From Brachionus rotundiformis (taxonomy: Eukaryota; Rotifera; Eurotatoria; Ploima; Brachionidae), in assembly GCA_016802295.1 (NCBI GenBank), contig JAESIW010000062.1, positions 111,233 through 175,232 on the forward strand: 64,000 bases of DNA. The letters are read 5' to 3'. The translations under genes were made by a program, and so were the position numbers. Numbering within the stretch: the first letter of the stretch is position 1; the number at the start of each line of letters is the position of its first letter. Shown piece by piece: positions 21,730 to 30,969 of this stretch. A model generated the notes under the pieces. It had not been told where the DNA came from and searched no databases. It saw nothing but the letters and a program-made list of their open reading frames with translations.

Positions 21730-23004
21730 TTAATTTTGTTTTGAGTCAAATTTTTTTTTTGATAATACCTTTTTTAAATGACTTATATATGATAAACATT
21801 TTTTAGGTGTTAAAATTTTTTGGAACTTAAATATAGTCTCAATGACCTCATCTTCATTTTTTCCTTCTTGAGATAAAATAAACTTTTTTAATTCGTTCCA
21901 AACCATCTCGATCGGATTTAAGTCTGGCGATTGAGGAGGGGATTTAGCCTTTTTAATTTTAGAAAATATTTTAAAATAGAATTTTTTTATAAAGAAAAAA
22001 ATACCCAAATAATTTGATTTTTTTTCAAAAAATCATTACAGATGGAAGAGGTATGTTTCGGGTCATTGTCCTGATGTAACATGAAATCAAAATCAAAATT
22101 TTCAAAAGCGAAAGGAATAAGATATTCTGCCAAAATATCTCTGTATAGAACCGAATTCATGTTTTGTTTAAAAATCTTTATATTAAAATTTTTTTTTTTT
22201 TAATTAGTCTTATAAATTTGTTTACGTCGAATTTTGTTGAGCCTTTTGATGATATTCCTGCCCAAATATGGAGTTTACTTTTAAATTTCGAAGTTGAAGG
22301 AATAGTTTTCGGAAACGAAGACGGGAACCTTAAATGATACTTTGGTTTATCATAAACTATTATTGTAACCTCATCTACAAAGATGTAATTTTCAAACTGA
22401 TTATTTTGATTCTTCAAACACCAAATAAGTCTTTTAAGCTTCTGAAATTCAGTTAAAAGAGGTGATTTTTTAAGTCGTCTAAGGCGAAATCCTTAAAGTA
22501 AATTTTGTGTTAAAAACTATATTTTATAATTTTGGGAAAAGAATACCCTGTTTGAATCTATATTTGCGAATGACACTTGCACTAATTTTTTTACCAAACT
22601 TTTTGTGAATTTTTTTACTCAACTTTTTAGAAGACTCTAGACCGTTTAATTTAAGTGTTCGAGCCTAAAATTAAAAAAATTTATAAATTTAAATTTAAAG
22701 CATTCATATTCTAATTACATAAATATAATCTACAATAGAACTTGCTAAAGCGCGATGATTTTTTTTTTGGACTTTTTTACCAGAACTTCCCATTAATTTT
22801 TTTATATACTTAAATTAAATGAATACTTAAGTAAAAAAATTGTATAACTTTTTTATTTACTCTAATAGATGGTAAGGAGTTTTTTGAATAAGACTTTTTT
22901 AAAACACCTCTAATTTTCTTTGCATTTAGATTTTTTTTTCTGCTCAAGTACAGAATTTGCTTTGAAAAAATCTCTTTTTTAAAATGCTTTTTTTTAAAAA
23001 GCAT
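21730..23004 (-). CDS. DD34E transposase (Tc1/mariner superfamily), six exons, 330 aa
   Basis: Exons on the minus strand: 22861-23004, 22734-22808, 22547-22664, 22226-22491, 22005-22175 and 21730-21948. The five introns are 50-69 bp, all GT..AG, and every junction keeps frame. The joined product is 330 residues, normal for the family. The N-terminal half has two helix-turn-helix-like regions (KIRGVLKKSYSK; KIHKKFGKKISASVIRKY) followed by KKSPLL. The catalytic part shows FVDEVTI (Asp 1), HIWAGISSKGSTKF, LHQDNDPKHTSS (Asp 2) and SPDLNPIEMVW (Glu), with exactly 34 residues between Asp 2 and Glu after splicing out the last intron, a strong check on the gene model. Most Tc1/mariner transposases are intronless, so this structure is odd. 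It likely recognises the TTACGTAA-rich TIRs. Confidence 0.88.
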
Positions 23005-23117
23005 GGCCTGATCTTATAAGTTTTAGAATTAAAATTTAAAATTAAAAAATTTGACTCTCTTTTTATAAATGTGTTTTTATTTCTATATTTTTTTTTTCAA
23101 TTATTATAAGATTAAAA
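23005..23117. promoter_or_regulatory. Putative bidirectional promoter between the two element genes
   Basis: The 113 bp between the divergent start codons is T/A-rich and includes TATAAATG near 23063 and TTATAAGATT near 23105. As the only intergenic space between two divergent genes it must carry 5' signals for both, though no specific element can be proven. Confidence 0.4.
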
Positions 23118-24198
23118 ATGACTAAGAAAAGTACTTCAACTTTTAAAAAGAATCCACCAAAAAAAACACCAAATAAACCTGAGACTGATTCAGAAGCTAC
23201 TGAAAATGAAGAAGAAAAGATTGAAAAGACTAAAATAACAAGAAAAACAAAAGCAAAAGATGAAGATACTGAGATGATCGCTATTTTGTACGAGATTCCT
23301 GATGAAAAGCATCCATTTCATAATCTTCATCGTGTTCACTCAAGTGTGCCGATTAATGAAATTACAGACAAAATTGACCGAGAGGATGTAAGCTTAGTTA
23401 TATTTCGAATTTTAAAAAGATCATTTTTCTATAAGATAATAAGTTAAAAAAAGGGACAATTGTTAATTTTATTCTGGAACAAAATGGTCAATTTTTGTGG
23501 GTAAAAGGGGAAATAAGCAACGAATATATTTTCAAAGTTCCTAAAAAAAAAGTAAAAATTAATATTTTAGTAAAAATGAACAGTAATTTTGATTTGATTT
23601 TGATAAAATTTTTTTATAAAAGGCGACAAACTTCATTAAAGAAAATAATAAGGAAATTAAGATTAATGCTGAAAACATAATAACCGAGCAGCTAAAAAAA
23701 ATGAACGAAAATTTTGAGAAGATTTTTCTTAAAAATGAAGAAAAATCAAATAAAGCTGAAACATTAGTATCACCTAGACTAAAGAGAAAAATTGATCAAA
23801 CTCCAGTGAAGCTATCATCAGACGAAGATTTAACGAATAAAACATTTTGTTAGTTTCTTCTTAAAAGTTATCTTTAATTTTATTGTTTTATAAGAAAAAT
23901 TTTAAGGCACCCAAAAGGACTTTACCCAGGAATTAAAAAATTTGATTCAAGAGAAATTTCCAGAAGAGCTTCATGAGACAATAACTTTTTATAGGAATAA
24001 AAACTTTAAAGAATTCATAGAAATTAAAGGTAAACTTAAAAGTCTTTTTGTTCATATTTAAGAAAATAATTTTTTTTAAAATTAGAACGCTTAACAAAAT
24101 TTGTTCCTAGTGGAGAAACTTTTGAAAAGGCATTTGAAAAAGCTAGAAATTCGTTGAAAACACAGCGTTCAGTAAATTTAAAAGCTAGAAAAACATAA
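23118..24198 (+). CDS. Partner protein of the two-gene element, five exons, 285 aa, unknown family
   Basis: Exons 23118-23387, 23444-23569, 23623-23848, 23907-24029 and 24086-24198 are separated by 53-58 bp GT..AG introns, and all joins keep frame to a TAA stop. The N-terminus (about residues 1-55) is Lys/Thr/Glu-rich and disordered. A globular segment follows (AILYEIPDEKHPFHNLHRVH ... KGTIVNFILEQNGQFLWVKG), then a helical, probably coiled-coil stretch (IKENNKEIKINAENII ... MNENFEKIF), a basic patch (SPRLKRKIDQ) and a C-terminal helical domain (FPEELHETITFYRNKNFKEF ... FEKAFEKARNSL). No catalytic motif is recognised. It starts 113 bp from the transposase start in the opposite direction, suggesting a shared bidirectional promoter. 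It could be a DNA-binding helper for end recognition or a captured gene. I do not recognise the family. Confidence 0.75.
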
Positions 24199-24396
24199 AA
24201 CTTATAATCAATTTTTGAACGAATTATTCAATAAATTTTTGAAATGACTTTTTTTTTGTTTATTTAAGTAAAGTTTAATGGACTAAAAGATAAAGATCTA
24301 ATTATATATTGAAAAAAAATTTTTTCCTTTTTATTCTTACAAAATAAAATTAACAACACTTTTTTTGATTTAAAGCGATATTACATGAATCTACCA

Positions 24397-24741
24397 TATT
24401 TTACAATTTTTTACAATATTTTACAATTAAAAAATTCGGATTTTACGTAAATTTACGTAAAAAAATGTAAATTTTTTTTTTTTTAAATTTTTTTGTTTTT
24501 TTGAAATTTTCAAAAAATTCTAAGAAATTGCTTGAAAATTGGCATTTTTTTGGCCCTTTTGTTTTTACCAGTTTTTTCGAAAATTATCGTAAAATTTCGT
24601 AAAATTGCGTAAATTTACGTAAATTTACCAGTCCTTACAAGTGTAAAATTACGAAAATTTACGTAAAAAGTGGTAAATTTACGTAATTTTACGTAATTTT
24701 ACGTAAAAAAAGGTAAAAACCCTAGTGTCAAATCACCACTG
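24397..24741 (-). repeat. Right TIR of the two-gene element
   Basis: Reverse complement of 21276-21620 with only a few differences at the inner edge, including a one-base change in an A run and TATTGT against TTTTGT. It carries the same TTACGTAA palindromes. Confidence 0.9.
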
Positions 24742-24835
24742 TAAATGTCTTTAATATCTTGAAATAAATTCAAATTATTCTTTTAATTAATAAAAAAATA
24801 CTTCAATTTTTTTTTTTATTTTAATTCGATTATAT

Positions 24836-25050
24836 ATTATATTTTAATTGAAAAAGAACAAAATAACAAAAGATACAAAAGAAATTCAAAACACAGTTGT
24901 CAATTATGAAAATTACTAAATTAAATTCAATTATCATCTCTTATCCTTTAGTATTTTATACTTCTAAGAAATACTAGAACTAAGTAACATAATTTTAAAC
25001 ATCTTCATAGATAATTTTAAACATCTTCTATATACTTGAAATAATCATGT
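24836..25050 (+). repeat. Dispersed repeat R1, copy 2
   Basis: Counterpart of 13024-13220, in the same orientation. It diverges near its right end, where a local duplication AATTTTAAACATCTTC appears twice (about 24990-25030). Confidence 0.78.
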
Positions 25051-25059
25051 TTTTGAATA

Positions 25060-26010
25060 AGCTTTTAATAGCATGACAATAATTCTTTTCACTTTTAAAT
25101 CTTTTTTAAAAAATTATTATTCTATCAATTTTTTTAATTTCTTGATTGCATATAATAGATTTATAAATATTTTTATTTTTAATGTTCAAAGAATGCTACA
25201 AAAACCAATTTCAAAAAATCCTCCGCTAGATTCAACTACTGAAAGATCTGAATACGATTAATTTTTGATTTTATTTAATCTTAAGTAAATAACTAAGCAC
25301 TTGTGATTTCTCTGGCCCAAATTGTTGATAAATGGCACAAATGACACGAATCTTAGAAATAAAAAAGATTAAAATAATGAAACCGGTCCATTTCCAATTG
25401 ATATTTTTCCTTTTGAAAATTACTTAAAACTTTATATTTACTAATGAAAAATGCAACCATATTATATTTTGTTCTAATTTTTAAACTATTTTAATTTTCT
25501 TCGAATAAAAATAAAAAGTCAATTTTTTTCTTTTCAAATTAATTTAAAACTCAAAAAAGTCATTTTGTTTTTTTTTCAACAAGATAAAAAAATCTTCTTA
25601 ATGATTCAAGATTTATTTTTTAAAATTTAAACAAAAAGAATATTAAAATCTCAAAAATAAAATATCTAAAATAATATATGTTCTTAAAGTTTGCATAATC
25701 ATTTATGCGTTTAGAAGCTCTTTTGGTTGCTTATTGATGGTGTTTTTATTGATAAATTTTACATTTTATTCAAACAAATAAAAAATAAATTAACTAACTA
25801 ATACTTAAATTTTTATCCTTATGTTTATCTTTAGGATTCAAGATGATTGAAAAACAAGGGTAAGTAATCACGTCAATATGATTTTTTTTTATTGTTTAAG
25901 AGATTAAATATAAATTTTATCTAATATTATCTAAAATTGATGACTGAATTAAAATTCTTCACAAAAAATTAAAAGAGATACAGTTAATATGAACAAAAGT
26001 GAACTTGCAG
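25060..26010. other. No gene seen
   Basis: AT-rich spacer. A 62-codon plus-strand stretch at 25073-25261 is Phe/Ile/Asn-rich with no recognisable motif and may be chance. Confidence 0.4.
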
Positions 26011-26870
26011 GAATGTGGGGTCTCAAATTTGGCAAATCAATTTTTTGCCAAATTGCAAGACAAGACAATGGCACCCAATTTTTTAAAAAGTGGAGTTGCC
26101 AGAAAATGGCAGCTCTATATTTGGAATCCATGTAACTGTTTGCCAAGTGGTATTGGTCTGGAAATTTCAAAAAAGCAGCTTTAATGGACGATCTGCTATT
26201 GTCCAAGTGTCTGTGCTTGCTTTTCAACATTTAGACTTGAAACAATGTCCTAGATGCCCAATTTGATGTATTCCATTCTTTTCTGAGAATTTTGCCACCA
26301 ATTATTAAATTGATCAATGAAAGAACGGAGACTTAAAGGTCAGAACCAAAATACTTTGCACGCTCAACGATCAATACTCTCTTGTGATCTCGAGGATGAA
26401 TTCTTCCTTATTATTAGACACCATCTTAATCATTTGATTAATCTCTTTTACTTAGATTAAAACTCCTCCGCTAAAGCTCCTTCATTCTAAATCAGCTAAA
26501 ACTTCTAAGGACTGATAATTGTCTCTTTGATCTCAGTAAAAAATACATTAAAAAGGATTGGTAAAATTAGGCTACACTAGTTTTTCGGATGGTAGAGGAA
26601 CATTATTAAATTTTAGGACAGCTGATCAAAATCAAGCATGGATCAACTTATGCTCTTTTTTGGATCATTGGGTTAAACCACATCACCTTCATATTTTGTT
26701 TTTTCTTTGACTAAAAAAAGCTTGGCTAGTTTTGTTTTGGTATCTTGGGAAGTTTGCTTGCCAAAAAATGGCCAGCAGTATTTAGCTGTTCAGGGATACA
26801 AATACATCAAAAACATTTCATTTCAGATAGTTATTTTAAATTAGTTTTACAGAAAATAAAAAGTGTAAGT
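26005..26870 (+). pseudogene. Broken copy of the glycosyltransferase-like gene family (exon 2), interrupted by inserted sequence
   Basis: 26009-26110 matches exon 2 of the genes at 44031 and 49747 (encoding LAGMWGLK, then NQFFAK and GVARKW), with a short deletion causing a frameshift. It is cut at GCCAGAAAATGG, and the exon resumes at about 26785 with the part encoding QQYLAVxxYKYIKNIS. Between lie about 670 bp that also occur at about 41000-42010. No exon 1 copy is nearby. It is a dead partial copy. Confidence 0.8.
26115..26785. repeat. Repeat unit R2, copy 1 (inserted within the family pseudogene)
   Basis: Shares TGGAATCCATGTAACTG through the CTTTGCACGCTCAACGATC block to TTTTTCGGATGG with 41005-41470, and GATCAACTTATGCTCTTTTT onward with about 41635-41720. 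A plus-strand frame near 26580-26690 reads SFSDGRGTLLNF then NQAWINLCSFLDHWV and looks like a former exon. It lacks the roughly 140 bp and the foldback element present in the 41-kb copy. Identity unknown. Confidence 0.65.
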
Positions 26871-26879
26871 CAGGAATTA

Positions 26880-27030
26880 ATTGGAGCACATATTTATACA
26901 AAGTGATTATTTTATTTATTTTTTTTTAAAGACGATGTAATAAAATATAAAGACAATCAATAAGAAAAAAATTAATTAATTAGTTTAATATTATGGGTAA
27001 AAAATTTATTAAAGAATAATAGTTTTTAAT
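26880..27030. other. 3' flank of the Gly-rich MGC gene
   Basis: AT-rich; it contains the probable 3' untranslated and termination region of the minus-strand gene at 27156-27437. No separate gene is seen. Confidence 0.35.
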
Positions 27031-27036
27031 ATTTCT

Positions 27037-27055
27037 AATTGATTTCAAATCAATT
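27037..27055 (-). promoter_or_regulatory. 3' palindrome of MGC gene A (conserved in MGC gene B)
   Basis: A 19-bp palindrome, AATTGATTTCAAATCAATT, lies about 100 bp beyond the stop codon. The equivalent site of the second gene (45810-45828) differs by one base in each arm, with the two changes compensating (A:T to G:C). Both are followed on the plus strand by TTACATTAAT. It may be an RNA stem-loop or 3' processing signal, or a protein-binding palindrome. Confidence 0.6.
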
Positions 27056-27155
27056 CTTACATTAATCTGGAAAATAAAAACTTTATTTACGAAAATGTTT
27101 ACTTGAAGAAATTAAAAATTACCAGATTTCTAAATTTGGATTTTTATTGACCAAA

Positions 27156-27437
27156 TCAATCACCACCGCAACCTCCACCAGAATCACCACCGCAGCCTCC
27201 ACCAGAATCACCACCGCAGCCTCCACCAGAGTCACCACCGCAGCCTCCACCAGAATGACCGCCAAAGCCTCCACCAGAGTCACCACCGCAGCCTCCACCA
27301 GAATGACCGCCAAAGCCTCCACCATAATGACCGCGATAACCTCCAGCAGAATGTCCGCCACCATTAAAATGTCTTACACGGTGACTTGTTGGGTTTGAAT
27401 CGCTATCATCGCAACAGTTAGTAAAGATGCATCCCAT
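27156..27437 (-). CDS. Small Gly/His/Cys-rich repeat protein with MGC N-terminus (gene A), 93 aa
   Basis: Starts MGCIFTNCCDDSDSN: Gly2-Cys3 followed by a CC pair is the arrangement expected for N-myristoylation plus palmitoylation, which would tether it to membranes (inference). From about residue 25 it is Gly-rich, turning into tandem units of the form GGCGGDSG / GFGGHSG. In DNA these are 15-30 bp repeats. A paralog with the same start, promoter and 3' palindrome lies at 45868-46212. Family unknown; antimicrobial, cuticle or adhesive roles are possible but unsupported. Single exon. Confidence 0.7.
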   Translation of the reverse strand: MGCIFTNCCDDSDSNPTSHRVRHFNGGGHSAGGYRGHYGGGFGGHSGGGCGGDSGGGFGGHSGGGCGGDSGGGCGGDSGGGCGGDSGGGCGGD

Positions 27438-27477
27438 GGTTGGATTTTACAAAATTTTGAAAATTTCTTTTTTTTCA

Positions 27478-27496
27478 GTGTTATTTATAAAAACAT
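27478..27496 (-). promoter_or_regulatory. TATA-type promoter element of MGC gene A
   Basis: On the minus strand the sequence GTTTTTATAAATAACACTGA lies about 45 bp upstream of the ATG. The other MGC gene has GTTTATATAAATAAGTCTGA at the same distance, so the TATA box and downstream bases are conserved between paralogs. Confidence 0.6.
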
Positions 27497-27499
27497 AGA

Positions 27500-28225
27500 T
27501 AATTCTATTTTTTTTAAAAAATATGAAATTATTTCATTTCATTAGTCATTATAAGTATTTTTTTTATTTTATAATAATTTTTATTTAGATTTTCTTTTTA
27601 ATTAAATAAAAATAATAATTTATGAAAGATTTTATTATTCAAGTTATGTTCATTGTCAAAAGAAGTAATTTCCAAATTTCTTTTAAAGTGCAATTGTCAC
27701 GGGCAGGTATACTCTGCTTATGACTAAAACACATGACCAAAAATATTTGTATTGAAACATTGACAATCTTCTAGAACAAATAAGAAGGGTACATATTCAC
27801 ATAAATATAAATATATCTTTAACCCTTAACATGCATTTCAATTTTTTAATTTCATTGGAGGCGACGTCTTCCTCAATATCTTTTAATTCTGACACAGTGA
27901 CCCTAGCTCAGTCAGATTAGGTAGTATCAGCATACTGAGCTAACGACTTAGCTTTGAGAATATTCATGGCTCTAATTTTTTTCCATTATTTGGAATCGAT
28001 ATCCTCGATAAGTGAGCCTATTATTACATTACACTCATTTTCCAGAAAAAAATTAGTACTTATGTCACACACTTAACTTTTTGAATTATTTAATTTATCG
28101 CTGCTAACAAATATGTTACTCTGTGTGATTTGACCTGAATCACCCTTGAATAACTTTAGAGGAACCAGGTATAAATTAAATATAAGTGTTTTCTAATCTG
28201 AATAAACGTTTATTACAAGTTATTA
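27500..28225. other. No gene seen
   Basis: Contains the rest of the conserved upstream block of MGC gene A (AAAAAATATGAAATTATTT near 27517) and then non-coding sequence up to the Tigger element. Confidence 0.4.
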
Positions 28226-30346
28226 CAGTGCACTCGCGCTATAACGATTCGCTTTATTACGAATATCGCGCTACAGCGAATGATGCATAAGCCCCGATTT
28301 CCTCACCATTCAAATCAATGGCTAACAAAATATCATATTACGAATTTGAAATTATGAAAAATTCGCTACTGCGAATGGGAAATCATAGCCCATTTTCATA
28401 CTTAATAACGTTAATTGTGACTTTCTTTAACGAATACAATCTTTTTTTAGCACATTCGTTATAATTTTTGTTTATCAATGAAATTTTAATCTGTATGTGT
28501 CAACTCCTGAAAAATAATGACAAAATAAAAAGAAACCAATCAATCAAAAATTATTATATAAACTTTTGTTTGTTTAATAGTAAATTTTTATTGGTGTTTT
28601 TTTATTGTTTATAAAATGGAAAGTAAAAAAAGAAAGAGTCCTGAGATAAGCTCAAAGCTTGAGATAATAGAGGATTACAATAATAAAGCAACTCCAACTG
28701 AACTATCCCGCAAGTATGGATTAGCAGCTTCGACTATCTCAACAATCGTTAAGAATCAAGAAGCGATCAAAAAAGCATCTGAGTCCATGCGTGACATTAA
28801 AAAAGCTAAGAGATTGAGAGAGCCTGAGTACAAGGAGCTTGAAAAATACCTGGATATGTGGTTCACAGAGACAGAGACACAAAAGCGCATAATTCAATTA
28901 CACTCGATGGTCCTCTAATACAAGCTCAAGCTCTCAAAATAGCAACAATGCTTCAGAAACCTGATTTCAAGGCAAGTTCAGGGTGGCTAAATATTTTTTT
29001 AAAAAGACACAACATCTCATATAAAAAATGCATCGGAGAAGCAGGCCTTGTCGACAAAGTAGCAGCAGAAAAATATCGGCATACACTCATCGAATTAATC
29101 AAAGACTACAGTCCAGATGATATTTTCAACGCCGATGAAACCGCACTTATGTACCGAGCCACACCAACTCACACATATGAATACAAGGATACACCAGCAG
29201 ACAATATTAAAATTCAAAAAGAAAGACTCTCAATCCTCTTCTGTGCCAACATGTCAGGCGATAAAATGAAACCAATTGTTATCGGCCAATTTGAGAACCC
29301 GCGCTGTTTCAAAAATATTAACAAAATTAATCTTCCAGTGTATTATAGGTTCAATTCAAAAGCATGGATGAATACAAAGATATTCGATGAATGGTTAATC
29401 AAAATCAACAAGAAATTCATGACAGAAAATCGCAAAATACTTCTTTTCGTAGACAATTTTAGTGGTCACAAACAACAAGAGCTTTCTAATGTTAAAAAAG
29501 AATTCTTCCCAGCAAACATGACATCAGTACTGCAGCCAATGGATCAAGGTATTATTGCATCATTCAAAATGAAATACAGAAGCCTAATGATGCAAGAAAA
29601 AATTGAATCAATCGAATACAGTTCAACTTCTAAACAAATCGATGTTTTGGATGCAATTTATAAATTAAAAACTGCTTGGGACAGCGTGGGACCATCTTCA
29701 ATATCAGCATGCTTTAGAAAAGGAGGATTCAAAAAATCGTCTAATTTGAATATCATTGACAACAATCAGCTAGAGTTTGAGAAACTAGGTTCAGTGTTGA
29801 CAAACAAAATTGTGAATTTTGACAAATATGCCTATCGACATTGTGATGATTTGGTTCCTTCTGGTGAGACATACAGCGATGATTTAGTTGCATTGGAGCA
29901 AGGTGAGCAAACCGAAGAAGCAGAACCATCCCTAACCACAGAAACAGAAACAGAGTTTATAAGCAAAGAAAAAGCAATCGCCGGACTGAATACAGCTAGA
30001 GAATATTTTATGAATAGCAAAGAAGACTGTAGAAATGAGATAAATTCAGTCTTCAAACTCATCACCTCTATTCAATCAATCGAATCAAAAAAACAATCGA
30101 AAATCACAAGTTTTTTCAGTTTATCAAATTAGTTTATTTAATTTTTTCTTATTTTTATTGTTTATGTTAATTACTTTGTGTTTTATCTTGTTTTGTCAAT
30201 AAATAACTAAAAAAATCTATCAACCGCCCAATTATACATTTTTTTTTAACACCAATCAATTAACATGGAAAATTTGATATAACGATTTTTCATATAACGA
30301 ATGACATTATAAAGTCCCGCTCATTCGTTGTAGCGCGAGTGCACTG
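28226..30346 (+). mobile_element. Tigger/pogo-like DNA transposon, 2121 bp
   Basis: TA target duplications (28224-28225 and 30347-30348) flank terminal repeats: the left starts CAGTGCACTCGCGCTATAAC and the right, reverse-complemented, CAGTGCACTCGCGCTACAAC. Subterminal copies of ATAACGA/ACGAAT recur at both ends. It encodes a single DDE_1-type transposase with one frame break, so it may have been active recently. Confidence 0.92.
28616..30132 (+). pseudogene. Tigger/pogo (CENP-B-like) transposase with one frameshift
   Basis: The first frame (28616-28918) encodes the N-terminal psq/CENP-B helix-turn-helix (KLEIIEDYNNKATPTELSRK, then YGLAASTISTIVKN). The second frame (28858-30132) takes over near 28875-28890, where the family reads continuously from the LDMWF region into the second HTH (DGPLIQAQALKIA, WLNIFLKRH). 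The DDE_1 core is complete: FNADETAL (Asp 1), LLFVDNFSGH (Asp 2) and QPMDQGIIASFK (Asp 3), with 29 residues between Asp 2 and Asp 3, the DD29D spacing of this group. An acidic Glu/Thr tail and a Lys-rich end (SKKQSKITSFFS) follow. A single indel is the only visible defect. Such transposases bind their own TIRs and move to TA sites. Confidence 0.9.
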
Positions 30347-30366
30347 TACTAAGTTAAAGAGTAAAA

Positions 30367-30500
30367 TTTTAGCTACAGCTTTTAAATTCACAAAAATAGA
30401 GAACAAACTATCGGTGGTAAAGTTGCAATTTTAATACCACCAGACTCAAATTATAAATAGATTTTGGAAAAGATTAACAGTCCTAAAGCTGTAGCTAAAA
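30367..30500. repeat. Small inverted-repeat element (16-bp perfect arms)
   Basis: TTTTAGCTACAGCTTT at 30367-30382 pairs perfectly with AAAGCTGTAGCTAAAA at 30485-30500, about 20 bp right of the Tigger element. It may be a MITE remnant; no target duplication was found. Confidence 0.6.
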
Positions 30501-30854
30501 ATTAGTGGATGAGAACAAATACACTTTAATTTTCGGAAGATAAACAACATGCATGGATTGGTCGAAGGCAAGAACCATAAGTTTATTAATAACTTGAATA
30601 ATTTCTTGGTTCAGTAAGTGCAAGAATCTACATTTGGTATTAGAGTTTTCGAATTGGCTTTGACATATGATTCTGATAACTTAATTATGTCTGTAATTAT
30701 TATGTCTAAATCTTACTGGTGTGATTAGTTTCAATATCAGTTAATCAATATGATAGTTAACTGGTATGATTAGTTTTAAGTGGCTTCGGTTTTTTTTATA
30801 TAACCCTTAGAGGAGTTAGATCCAATAAAATATAAAACTAAAGTTATTATTTTA

Positions 30855-30960
30855 ATCTTGTTCAGCCCAGTCGCACAACTTATAGGCCGATGTCTCTGAC
30901 TTCAACAGATAGTAAGTTAATGGAAAAAATTCTGATGGATTCAATTCGCTTAGATTGTTT
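30855..30960 (+). pseudogene. Non-LTR retrotransposon (LINE) reverse transcriptase scrap
   Basis: One frame reads TYRPMSLTSTDSKLMEKIL, the conserved NYRPISLTS...KLxEKI block at the start of the RT palm in jockey/CR1-like LINEs. Nothing recognisable continues on either side. Confidence 0.65.
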
Positions 30961-30969
30961 AGCGCTTTA

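Larger units (their letters stand above)
21276..24741. mobile_element. Two-gene Tc1/mariner-superfamily element with 345-bp TIRs, apparently intact
   Basis: The ends are CAGTGGTGATTTGACACTAG and its exact reverse complement, next to TA on each side (21274-21275 and 24742-24743). The TIRs (21276-21620 and 24397-24741) are almost identical, which indicates a recent insertion. The 3466-bp body holds two convergently organised genes facing away from a shared centre: a transposase on the minus strand (21730-23004) and a second gene on the plus strand (23118-24198), with 113 bp between their start codons. Both coding frames are complete once short GT..AG introns are removed. A Tc1/mariner-like element with a spliced transposase plus a second spliced gene is unusual. 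Confidence 0.88.

Noticed and set aside
27156..27330. CRISPR-like regularity of short repeats
   Set aside because: The units are contiguous coding repeats without spacers, in a eukaryotic gene; the same holds at 45880-46020.
27147..27398. Thr/Ser/Ala repeat frame on the plus strand and a Val/Leu/Glu repeat frame on the minus strand
   Set aside because: Both are alternative-frame readings of the tandem DNA repeat in the Gly-rich MGC gene, which has the better start, promoter and paralog.
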